DNA of 6,319 bases, taken from assembly GCA_964544365.1 (NCBI GenBank), contig CAZJCW010000252.1, positions 1 through 6,319 of the forward strand. The letters run 5' to 3'. The stretch is from Alsobacter sp964544365. Its GTDB lineage: Bacteria > Pseudomonadota > Alphaproteobacteria > Rhizobiales > Beijerinckiaceae. The notes under the pieces are model-generated. The model was not told the DNA's origin. It made no database searches and saw nothing but the letters and a program-made list of their open reading frames with translations. The position numbers were made by a program, and so were the translations under genes. Positions 1-5,762 of the stretch are shown here, in pieces; the first letter of the stretch is position 1, and the number at the start of each line of letters is the position of its first letter.

Positions 1-798
1 GCGGTGGGGATCGAGGAGGCGCTGTACCAGCTCGGCTTCGTCCCGATCCTGGCCAACACCAACGAGGATCTCGAGCGGCAGGGCCACGTGCTGCGCTCCA
101 TGCGCGAGCACGGCGTGGCCGGGATCATCATGAGCCCGGCGCGCGGAACGGACGCGTGGACGCTGGCCAACATGCCGTCCCGCAGCATGCCGATGGTGAT
201 CACCATGCGGCGCATTCCCGGCAGTCCCCTGCCCTATGTCGGGCCCGACAACCAGGCCGGCGCGCGCCTCGCCGTCGAACACCTGATCCGGCTCGGGCAC
301 CGGCGCATCGCCTTCATGGGCGGGTACGCCTCCATGACGACCCAGCAGGAGCGCATCGCCGGCTGGCGCGACGCGCTGCTGGCCGCCGGCCTGCCCTATG
401 ACGAGGCGATGATCTTCGAGTCCATGCCGACACGCGACGGCGGCAAGAAGGCCATGGAGGCAGCCCTGGCGGCGGACAGGCCGCCGACGGCGGTGTTCTG
501 CTACAACGACATCGTCGCCATGGGCGCGACGCGCGCGCTTTCGACCCGCGGCATCAGGCCGGGCGTCGACATCGGCGTCGTCGGCTTCGACGATATCGAC
601 GAGGCCGAGCACAACGCCCCGCCGCTGACCACCGTCAGCGCCGACACCCGCGCCATGGGCGCCCGCTGCGCCGACAGCCTGCTCGGCCTGATCCGCGGCG
701 GCGATCCGGCGGACATGTCGTTCACGGGCGCGACGCGCCTTGTCGTTCGCGAAAGCTGCGGTGCGCCTTTCGCCGCCCGCAGGAGGGAATACGCATGA
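1..798 (+). CDS. LacI-family transcriptional regulator, 5'-truncated (effector-binding domain)
   Basis: This is the C-terminal part of a LacI/GalR-type regulator that would bind a sugar-like effector and control nearby catabolic genes. The reading frame is open from the first base, so the GTG at 4 is probably an internal valine codon. The 265 visible residues cover almost the whole periplasmic-binding-protein-like effector domain. The helix-turn-helix and hinge, about 75 residues in a typical 340-residue member, lie upstream of the window. Family hallmarks are VGPDNQAGARLAVEHLIRLG followed by HRRIAFMGG, then RIAGWRDALLAAGL, PTAVFCYNDIVAMGA, and IGVVGFDDID followed by PPLTTV. The stop overlaps the start of the reductase gene (ATGA, 795-798), so the regulator is probably co-transcribed with the operon and likely its local, autoregulated controller. 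The family call is firm. The effector is unknown; a keto- or anhydrosugar is inferred from the neighbour. Confidence 0.93.
   Translation, partial: AVGIEEALYQLGFVPILANTNEDLERQGHVLRSMREHGVAGIIMSPARGTDAWTLANMPSRSMPMVITMRRIPGSPLPYVGPDNQAGARLAVEHLIRLGHRRIAFMGGYASMTTQQERIAGWRDALLAAGLPYDEAMIFESMPTRDGGKKAMEAALAADRPPTAVFCYNDIVAMGATRALSTRGIRPGVDIGVVGFDDIDEAEHNAPPLTTVSADTRAMGARCADSLLGLIRGGDPADMSFTGATRLVVRESCGAPFAARRREYA
781..786 (+). promoter_or_regulatory. Ribosome binding site of the reductase gene
   Basis: A perfect AGGAGG sits inside the last codons of the regulator gene, 8 nt before the ATG at 795. It fixes the reductase start and, with the ATGA overlap, points to translational coupling of regulator and reductase. 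Confidence 0.85.
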
Positions 799-1796
799 CC
801 GTCCGCTGGGGGCTGATCGGCGCGAGCACCATCGCGCGGGAGTGGGTGATCGGGGCGATCCGGGCCACCGGCGGCGAGGTCGTGGCCGTCATGAGCAGCG
901 ACGAATCCCGCGCGCAGGCCTATGCGGGCGCCAACGGCATCGCGACCGGAACGACCGACCTCGCCGCGCTGCTCGGCAGCGACATCGACGCCGTCTACAT
1001 CTCGACGACCAACGAGCTGCACCATGCGCAGACGCTCGCCGCCGCGAAGGCGGGCAAGCACGTGCTGTGCGAGAAGCCGCTGGCGCTCGACCTCGCGGCG
1101 GCGCGCGAGATGGTGGCCGCATGCGACGCGGCCGGCGTCGTGATGGGCACGAACCACCACCTGCGCAACGCCGGAACCCATCGCGCCATGCGCCAGGCCA
1201 TTGCCGCCGGTCGGATCGGCAAGCCGCTGTTCGCGCGCGTCTTCCATGCCGTCTACCTGCCGCCGCACCTGCAGGGCTGGCGCATCACGACGCCGGGCGC
1301 CGGGGCGGGCGTCGTCATGGACATCACGGTGCATGACGCCGACACGCTGCGCTTCGTGCTGGGCGAGGAGCCCGTCGAAGTCACCGCCTTCACGCAGCAG
1401 GGCGGGATGGGCGCCCCGGGCATCGAGGACGGGGCGATGGGGGTGATCCGCTTCCAGTCGGGGCTGCTCGCGCAGTTCCACGACGCCTTCACGACGCGTT
1501 TCGCCTCCACCGGTTTCGAGGTGCACGGCACGGAGGGCTCGCTGATCGGCACGAACTGCATGACGCAACGGAGCATCGGCGAGGTGCTGCTGCGCTCGGC
1601 CTCCGGCGAGGAGCACCTGCCGGTCGACCGCACGAATCTCTACGAGCGCGCTCTCGCCGCGTTCCATGCCGCCGTCGGCGGCGAGGGCCGTCCGGCCGCG
1701 ACCGGCGAGGACGGCGTGCGCTCGATGGCCGTCGGTCTCGCTGCCCTGCAATCCGCCGCCGCGCGCCGCCCCGTGGCGGTCGAGCCCGGCCTCTGA
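795..1796 (+). CDS. afr: 1,5-anhydro-D-fructose reductase-like Gfo/Idh/MocA oxidoreductase
   Basis: A cytoplasmic NAD(P)-dependent sugar oxidoreductase of 333 residues. The N-terminal Rossmann fold carries GLIGASTIA (residues 6-14). The family EKP motif lies at 93-95 with K94, and the C-terminal domain has DITVHDAD with D176 and H180. From memory, the protein matches Ensifer/Sinorhizobium morelense 1,5-anhydro-D-fructose reductase (PDB 2GLX) closely: both are 333 residues and share long blocks such as STIAREWVIGAIRATGGEVV, KHVLCEKPLA, GTNHHLRN and FHAVYLPPHLQGWR. That enzyme reduces 1,5-anhydro-D-fructose to 1,5-anhydro-D-mannitol with NADPH. Its reported catalytic residues K94 and H180 are kept. 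Ser/Ala at the cofactor positions (S11, A14, S34 here) fit NADPH preference. The start is set by AGGAGG at 781-786. The family call is very firm and the substrate call is good, but the enzyme could act on a related 2-keto-sugar. It overlaps the regulator by 4 nt and the CoA-transferase starts 11 nt downstream. Confidence 0.88.
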   Translation: MTVRWGLIGASTIAREWVIGAIRATGGEVVAVMSSDESRAQAYAGANGIATGTTDLAALLGSDIDAVYISTTNELHHAQTLAAAKAGKHVLCEKPLALDLAAAREMVAACDAAGVVMGTNHHLRNAGTHRAMRQAIAAGRIGKPLFARVFHAVYLPPHLQGWRITTPGAGAGVVMDITVHDADTLRFVLGEEPVEVTAFTQQGGMGAPGIEDGAMGVIRFQSGLLAQFHDAFTTRFASTGFEVHGTEGSLIGTNCMTQRSIGEVLLRSASGEEHLPVDRTNLYERALAAFHAAVGGEGRPAATGEDGVRSMAVGLAALQSAAARRPVAVEPGL

Positions 1797-1807
1797 GGGA
1801 GCGCGCG

Positions 1808-3400
1808 ATGGCCTTTCCCCGCCTGATGACGGCCGACGAAGCCGCCGCCCTCGTTCCGGACGGCGCGGTCGTCACCGTCTCGTCCTCGTCCGGCCTCGGC
1901 TGCCCGGACGCCGTGCTTGCCGCGATCGGCCGCCGCTTCGAGGCGTCGGGCCATCCCCGCGACCTGACGACGCTGCACCCCATCGCCGCCGGCGACATGT
2001 GGGGAATCAAGGGCATCGACCACATCGCCCGCGAGGGCCTGCTGAAGAAGGTGCTGGCCGGCTCCTACCCCTCCGGCCCCTCATCGGCGACGCCGCCGGC
2101 CATCTGGCAGATGGTCAGCGGCAACGCGATCCCGGCCTACAACATCCCGTCCGGGATCCTCTTCGACATGCACCGCGAGGCCGCGGCGCACCGGCCGGGC
2201 GTGCTGACCAAGGTCGGCCTGGACACCTTCGTCGACCCCGACCGCGAGGGCTGCGCGATGAACGCGCGCGCCGCCGCCGAGCCGGTCGTCAGCAAGGTGC
2301 AGTTCGCCGGCGACACCTGGCTGTTCTTCCCTGCGATCGTTCCGCAGGTCGCGATCATCCGGGCGACGACGGCCGACGAGCGCGGCAACCTGAGCTACGA
2401 GCACGAGGGCGGCTATCTCGGCCCGCTGGACCAGGCGCTGTCGGTCCGCAACAACGGCGGCATCGTCATCGCCCAGGTGAAGCGCCTGGCCCAGGCGGGC
2501 ACGCTGAAGCCGCACGACGTCCTGGTGCCGGGCATCCTGGTCGACGCCATCGTCGTGGCTCCGGACCAGATGCAGACGACGCAGACGGTGTACGAGCCGG
2601 CCATTTCGGGCGAGGTGTTCCGGCCGCTGTCCTCGTTCGAGGTCCCGGCCTTCGACGTGTCGAAGGTCATCGCCCGGCGCGTCGCGCGGGAGCTTCGCCG
2701 GGGCGACGCGGTCAACATCGGCTTCGGCATCTCGGCCAATGTCCCGCGCATCCTGATCGAGGAAGGCCGACACGGCGACGTGACGTGGGTGATCGAGCAG
2801 GGCGCCGTCGGCGGCGTGCCGCTGCTCGACTTCCAGTTCGGCTGCGCCTCGAACGCCGAGTGCATCGTGCCCTCGCCGTACCAGTTCACCTATTTCCAGG
2901 GCGGCGGCTTCGACGCCTCGCTGCTCTCCTTCCTGCAGATCGACAGGGACGGCTGCGTCAATGTCTCGAAGCTCGGCGTGCGCCCGCACGTCACCGCCGG
3001 GGCCGGCGGCTTCGTCGACATCACGGCCCGGGCGAGGAAGATCGTGTTCTCCGGCTTCTTCTCGGCGGCGGCCGACCTCGCGATCGAGCACGGGGCGCTG
3101 GCGATCCGGCGCGAAGGCAAGGTCAGGAAGCTCGTCAACGCCGTGGAGCATGTGTCCTTCTCCGGTCGCCGCGCGGTCGCGCAGGGGCAGGACATCACCT
3201 ATGTCACCGAGCGGTGCGTGATGGTCCTGACCCGCGACGGCGTGGTCGTCACCGAGATCGCGCCCGGCGTCGACCTGCAGCGCGACGTCCTCGCGCAGTC
3301 GGAGTTCCCGCTTCTCGTGCCGACGGCGCCCGTCCAGATGGATCCCGCGCTGTTCCGGCCGGAACCGATCGGGCTGGCCCTGAAGGAGGAAGCGGCATGA
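1808..3400 (+). CDS. Family I CoA-transferase, fused alpha/beta (acyl-CoA:acetate/3-ketoacid type)
   Basis: This 530-residue protein contains both CoA-transferase domains of family I in one chain, as in E. coli YdiF and Clostridium propionate CoA-transferase. Such enzymes move CoA between an acyl-CoA and a free carboxylic acid through a glutamyl-CoA thioester. Domain 1 spans about residues 5-270 and includes KVGLDTFVDPDREG near 135-148. Domain 2 spans about 285-520 and begins with GDAVNIGFGISANVPRI. The segment VIEQGAVGGVP places the expected catalytic glutamate at E330, in the position typical of the fused family, followed by LDFQFGCASNAE. Length is normal. The ATG at 1808 is 6 nt after GAGGGAG (1795-1801), which overlaps the reductase stop. 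The gene ends in an ATGA overlap with the hydratase gene, implying coupled expression. No signal peptide or membrane segment is visible. The family is certain but the acyl substrate cannot be read from sequence. A CoA-activation role beside an enoyl-CoA hydratase is inferred. Confidence 0.92.
   Translation: MAFPRLMTADEAAALVPDGAVVTVSSSSGLGCPDAVLAAIGRRFEASGHPRDLTTLHPIAAGDMWGIKGIDHIAREGLLKKVLAGSYPSGPSSATPPAIWQMVSGNAIPAYNIPSGILFDMHREAAAHRPGVLTKVGLDTFVDPDREGCAMNARAAAEPVVSKVQFAGDTWLFFPAIVPQVAIIRATTADERGNLSYEHEGGYLGPLDQALSVRNNGGIVIAQVKRLAQAGTLKPHDVLVPGILVDAIVVAPDQMQTTQTVYEPAISGEVFRPLSSFEVPAFDVSKVIARRVARELRRGDAVNIGFGISANVPRILIEEGRHGDVTWVIEQGAVGGVPLLDFQFGCASNAECIVPSPYQFTYFQGGGFDASLLSFLQIDRDGCVNVSKLGVRPHVTAGAGGFVDITARARKIVFSGFFSAAADLAIEHGALAIRREGKVRKLVNAVEHVSFSGRRAVAQGQDITYVTERCVMVLTRDGVVVTEIAPGVDLQRDVLAQSEFPLLVPTAPVQMDPALFRPEPIGLALKEEAA
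3383..3390 (+). promoter_or_regulatory. Ribosome binding site of the enoyl-CoA hydratase gene
   Basis: AAGGAGGA lies 6 nt before the ATG at 3397, within the end of the CoA-transferase gene. It decides the start against the long in-frame open stretch that reaches back into the transferase gene. Confidence 0.85.
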
Positions 3401-4173
3401 GCGACGCGGTCCGCCTCGCCCTCGACGGTGCCGTCGCCGTCATCACGCTCGCACGGCCGGACAAGCTGAACGCGCTCGACGCGGGGATGATCGCGGCCCT
3501 TGCCGACGCGGCGGCGCGCGTCGACGCCGACCCGGGCGTTCGCGTCGCCATCCTCACCGGCGAGGGCAAGGGCTTCTGCGCCGGCGGCGACATCGCCGCC
3601 TGGGGCGGGCTCGAGCCGCTGGAGATGTGGCGCAGCTGGACCCGGGCCGGTCACCGCGCCTTCGACGCGCTGGCGCGCCTGCGCGTGCCGCTGGTCGCCG
3701 CGATCAACGGCCACGCGCTGGGCGGCGGGCTCGAACTGGCCGGAACGGCGGACATCCGGATCGCCGAGACGCAGGCGAAGTTCGGCCTGCCCGAGACCGG
3801 CATCGCCATGGTGCCCGGCTGGTCCGGCACGCAGCGCCTCGTGCGCCGCTTCGGCGCCGGCGTCGTGCGGCGCCTCGCGCTGACGGGTGACATCGTGACG
3901 GCGGAGCGCGCGCTCGCGCTCGGCCTCGTCGACGAGGTGGTGCCGACGGGCGAGGCGCTGGCCCGGGCCCGGGAGATCGCCGCGCGGATCGCCGCGCGCG
4001 GTCCGACCGCGACGGCGGTCGCCAAGCAGCTGATCAACGCCGCCGAGGGCGAAGGCGACGAGGCCGCGACGCTGGAGGGCCTCGCCGGCGCGCTGGCCGC
4101 CTTCACCGAGGACGGCCGCGAGGGTGTCGCGAGCTTCCGCGAGAAGCGCCCCGCCGAGTATCGGAACCGGTGA
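3397..4173 (+). CDS. Enoyl-CoA hydratase/isomerase (crotonase family)
   Basis: A 258-residue crotonase-fold protein of usual length. Crotonases commonly add water to 2-enoyl-CoA thioesters; others isomerise, dehalogenate or cleave CoA esters. GFCAGGDIAAW (59-69) and NGHALGGGLELAG (104-116) form the oxyanion hole and CoA pocket. E113 in GGGLELA and E133 in FGLPETGIAMVP match the two catalytic glutamates of rat mitochondrial hydratase (E144 and E164), which favours true hydratase chemistry. The C-terminal part, with TGDIVTAERALALGLVDEVV and FREKRPAEY near the end, is typical. The ATG at 3397 follows AAGGAGGA (3383-3390) with 6 nt spacing and lies inside the CoA-transferase stop (ATGA). The same frame is open far upstream, but that extension only shadows the CoA-transferase gene. 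Family is firm. The substrate is unknown, though the overlap with the transferase suggests the two act on the same CoA ester. It appears to be the last gene of its unit. Confidence 0.92.
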   Translation: MSDAVRLALDGAVAVITLARPDKLNALDAGMIAALADAAARVDADPGVRVAILTGEGKGFCAGGDIAAWGGLEPLEMWRSWTRAGHRAFDALARLRVPLVAAINGHALGGGLELAGTADIRIAETQAKFGLPETGIAMVPGWSGTQRLVRRFGAGVVRRLALTGDIVTAERALALGLVDEVVPTGEALARAREIAARIAARGPTATAVAKQLINAAEGEGDEAATLEGLAGALAAFTEDGREGVASFREKRPAEYRNR

Positions 4174-4222
4174 GCGACATGACGACGCCCGCGCCCCTTT
4201 CACCCTTTGCCGGACTGGAAAC

Positions 4223-4242
4223 CTCCCCTAACCTTCGGGGAG
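4223..4242 (+). promoter_or_regulatory. Inverted repeat CTCCCC/GGGGAG downstream of hydratase gene
   Basis: A perfect 6-bp stem (4223-4228 with 4237-4242) encloses an 8-nt loop, about 50 nt after the hydratase stop. It could protect the 3' end of the first transcript or be a weak terminator stem, but no U tract follows. It could also be chance in GC-rich DNA. Confidence 0.3.
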
Positions 4243-4286
4243 CGGGACCATTCCAACAACCGCTTTCACTGCCATTCACGGTCCGC

Positions 4287-4300
4287 CCGGCGTTCGCCGG
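4287..4300. promoter_or_regulatory. 14-bp palindrome CCGGCGTTCGCCGG, possible operator or hairpin
   Basis: Two perfect 6-nt half sites flank a central TT. In RNA it would fold as a 5-bp stem with a GUUC loop. It lies 73 nt before the importer start, where an operator is plausible. LacI-family operators are usually palindromes centred on CG, so the TT centre argues against a standard site for the upstream regulator. Confidence 0.25.
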
Positions 4301-4329
4301 CACCGGGAAGCCTAGCAGTCGAAAACGCC

Positions 4330-4345
4330 GCCGGACGAATCCGGC
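4330..4345 (+). promoter_or_regulatory. Small hairpin in the importer mRNA leader
   Basis: GCCGGA (4330-4335) pairs perfectly with TCCGGC (4340-4345) around a CGAA loop, ending 14 nt before the ribosome binding site at 4360. If transcribed it could stabilise the 5' end of the binding-protein mRNA. Short stems like this are common by chance at this GC content. Confidence 0.28.
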
Positions 4346-4359
4346 ATCGACGACCCTTT

Positions 4360-4366
4360 GGGAGGA
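4360..4366 (+). promoter_or_regulatory. Ribosome binding site of the sugar-binding protein gene
   Basis: GGGAGGA sits 6 nt before the ATG at 4373. It supports that ATG over the in-frame TTG at 4358, which precedes the site and would add five residues ahead of a signal peptide that already begins normally at MKTV. Confidence 0.85.
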
Positions 4367-4372
4367 TTACCG

Positions 4373-5632
4373 ATGAAGACCGTTGCCAAGACCCTTGCGG
4401 GCTCTCTTCTTGCCTCGACCCTGCTGGCCGGGGCCGCGCTTGCGCAGACCAAGGAAGTGCAGATGCTGCACTGGTGGACGTCCGGCGGCGAGGCCGCGGC
4501 GCTCAACGTGCTGAAGGGCGACCTCGCCAAGGAAGGCTTTGCCTGGAAGGACGTGCCGGTGGCCGGCGGCGGCGGCGACGCCGCGATGACCGCGCTCAAG
4601 GCGATGGTTGCCGCGGGCAACTATCCCACCGCCTCGCAGATGCTGGGCTACACCGTGCTCGACTACGCCCAGGCCGGCGTCATGGGCAACCTCAACGATG
4701 TCGCCAAGGCCGAAGGCTGGGACAAGGCCGTTCCCGCGCCGCTGCAGAAGTTCTCCATGTTCAAGGGCAACTGGGTCGCCGCTCCGGTGAACGTCCACTC
4801 CGTGAACTGGCTGTGGATCAACAAGGCCGTCATGGACAAGATCGGCGGCACCGAGCCGAAGACCTTCGACGACCTGATCAAGCTGCTCGACAAGGCCAAG
4901 GCGGCCGGCGTGATCCCGCTCGCGCTGGGCGGCCAGAGCTGGCAGGAAGCCACCATGTTCGACAGCGTCGTGCTCTCGACCGGCGGCGCCGAGTTCTACA
5001 AGAAGGCCTTCAACGACCTCGACGAGGCCTCGCTGAAGTCGCCGACCATGAAGAAGGCGTTCGACAACCTGGCCAAGCTGAAGACCTACGTCGATCCGAA
5101 CTACTCCGGCCGCGACTGGAACCTCGCAACGGCGATGGTGATCAAGGGCGACGCGCTGGTGCAGGTCATGGGTGACTGGGCGAAGGGCGAGTTCGTGGCC
5201 GCCAAGAAGACCCCGGGCACCGACTTCCTCTGCTACCGCTTCCCGGGCACCGACGGCACGGTGATCTACAACTCCGACATGTTCGGCATGTTCAACGTGC
5301 CGGCCGATCGCAAGGCGGCCCAGGCCGCTCTGGCCAAGGCCACCATGTCGAAGAGCTTCCAGGTTGCCTTCAACATCGTGAAGGGCTCGGCCCCGGCCCG
5401 CGTCGACGTGTCGGACGCCGAGTTCGACGCGTGCGGCAAGAAGGCCATCGGCGACCTGAAGGCGTCCAACGAGAAGGGCACGCTGTTCGGCTCGCTCGCC
5501 CAGGGCTACGGCGCTCCTCCGGCCGTCGCGAACGCCTACAAGGACGTCGTGACCAAGTTCGTCCACGACCAGATCAAGACGTCCGACCAGGCCGTCACCG
5601 AGCTGGTGAAGGCGATCAACGACGCGAAGTGA
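4373..5632 (+). CDS. Periplasmic sugar-binding protein of a glucose/mannose-type ABC importer
   Basis: A 419-residue extracytoplasmic solute-binding protein of the family 1 carbohydrate group (MalE-like, COG1653). It would capture a sugar in the periplasm and deliver it to the membrane permeases. Residues 1-24 are a classical Sec signal peptide: basic start MKTVAK, hydrophobic core, and ALA before Q25 as the likely signal peptidase I site. No lipobox cysteine is present. The mature protein opens with VQMLHWWTSGGEAAALNVLK, whose paired tryptophans and GGE are typical of the glucose-binding group that includes Pseudomonas GtsA. QVMGDWAKGEF near residue 265 is another hallmark of that group. Two cysteines, in DFLCYRF and EFDACGKK, could form a disulfide in the periplasm. 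The downstream permease is of the same subfamily, so ligand class and transporter agree. A monosaccharide such as glucose or mannose is the default ligand; a glucose-like anhydrosugar would fit the neighbouring reductase but is inference. Confidence 0.92.
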   Translation: MKTVAKTLAGSLLASTLLAGAALAQTKEVQMLHWWTSGGEAAALNVLKGDLAKEGFAWKDVPVAGGGGDAAMTALKAMVAAGNYPTASQMLGYTVLDYAQAGVMGNLNDVAKAEGWDKAVPAPLQKFSMFKGNWVAAPVNVHSVNWLWINKAVMDKIGGTEPKTFDDLIKLLDKAKAAGVIPLALGGQSWQEATMFDSVVLSTGGAEFYKKAFNDLDEASLKSPTMKKAFDNLAKLKTYVDPNYSGRDWNLATAMVIKGDALVQVMGDWAKGEFVAAKKTPGTDFLCYRFPGTDGTVIYNSDMFGMFNVPADRKAAQAALAKATMSKSFQVAFNIVKGSAPARVDVSDAEFDACGKKAIGDLKASNEKGTLFGSLAQGYGAPPAVANAYKDVVTKFVHDQIKTSDQAVTELVKAINDAK

Positions 5633-5641
5633 TCGGCCCCC

Positions 5642-5666
5642 GCCGGCCGGGCTCGCCCCGGCCGGC
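5642..5666 (+). promoter_or_regulatory. Strong GC hairpin after the binding-protein gene (hairpin 1)
   Basis: A perfect 10-bp all-GC stem (5642-5651 with 5657-5666) encloses the 5-nt loop CTCGC and begins 10 nt after the stop. There is no U tract, so complete termination is unlikely. It probably blocks 3' exonucleases and keeps the binding-protein message more abundant than the permease message, as hairpins between binding-protein and permease genes do in other importers (malE-malF). Confidence 0.7.
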
Positions 5667-5682
5667 AACCCGACGACAAGGC

Positions 5683-5713
5683 GCCGCGGCGGAAGACGGT
5701 CTTCCGCCGTGGT
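5683..5713 (+). promoter_or_regulatory. Long hairpin between binding-protein and permease genes (hairpin 2)
   Basis: Bases 5683-5696 pair with 5700-5713 around a 3-nt CGG loop. This makes a 14-bp stem with two G-U pairs and a perfect 9-bp core next to the loop (GGCGGAAGA with TCTTCCGCC). The following bases are C-rich rather than T-rich. It is the most extended inverted repeat in the window and probably acts with hairpin 1 in mRNA stabilisation or partial attenuation. Confidence 0.7.
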
Positions 5714-5726
5714 TCCCCCGCAAGTC

Positions 5727-5748
5727 TCCCGCTGCTCGTGAAGCGGGA
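5727..5748 (+). promoter_or_regulatory. Hairpin just upstream of the permease ribosome binding site (hairpin 3)
   Basis: TCCCGCT (5727-5733) pairs perfectly with AGCGGGA (5742-5748) around an 8-nt loop, ending two bases before the ribosome binding site at 5751. Its 5' arm can alternatively pair with that binding site, so it may influence how well the permease is translated. Confidence 0.5.
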
Positions 5749-5750
5749 CC

Positions 5751-5757
5751 AGGGAGG
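5751..5757 (+). promoter_or_regulatory. Ribosome binding site of the permease gene
   Basis: AGGGAGG lies 5 nt before GTG at 5763. It selects this GTG over the in-frame ATG at 5778, which would be 20 nt away from any binding site. Confidence 0.8.
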
Positions 5758-5762
5758 TTTCC

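Larger units (their letters stand above)
4174..4372 (+). other. Intergenic leader between hydratase gene and ABC importer
   Basis: This 199-nt gap separates two gene groups on the same strand. I find no supported gene in it. A 68-codon open frame starting at 4170 has no convincing ribosome binding site and no recognisable product. The gap is less GC-rich than the genes around it and probably carries the promoter of the importer. The best sigma70-like candidate is TTGCCG (4207-4212) and TAACCT (4229-4234) with 16 nt between them, but it matches the consensus poorly. Three short inverted repeats are present (4223-4242, 4287-4300, 4330-4345). None is followed by a T run, so a classical intrinsic terminator for the upstream operon is not visible. 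Confidence 0.6.

Noticed and set aside
501..1751. Long antisense open frame of about 416 codons opposite the regulator and reductase genes.
   Set aside because: The + strand proteins here are clear family members. The antisense product is Arg/Ala/His-rich low-complexity sequence of the kind produced by GC-rich codon bias and has no recognisable domain.
1666..3396. Extension of the hydratase frame far upstream, giving an apparent 835-residue fusion protein.
   Set aside because: The extra 577 residues are Arg/Pro-rich and lie out of frame over the CoA-transferase gene. A strong ribosome binding site and ATG at 3397 define the real start.
4298..4316. Possible sigma54 promoter: GGCAC followed by TAGC.
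   Set aside because: The invariant GG and GC are not at the required 10-nt spacing (CC occupies the GC position), so it does not meet the sigma54 rule.
4170..4376. Possible 68-residue small protein in the intergenic gap (GTG start).
   Set aside because: It starts within the hydratase stop without a convincing ribosome binding site, ends inside the binding-protein start and resembles no known protein.
5642..5720. Intrinsic terminator ending the importer transcript after the binding-protein gene.
   Set aside because: The hairpins are strong but no T run follows either stem, and the permease gene of the same transporter follows on the same strand. Partial attenuation or mRNA protection fits better.
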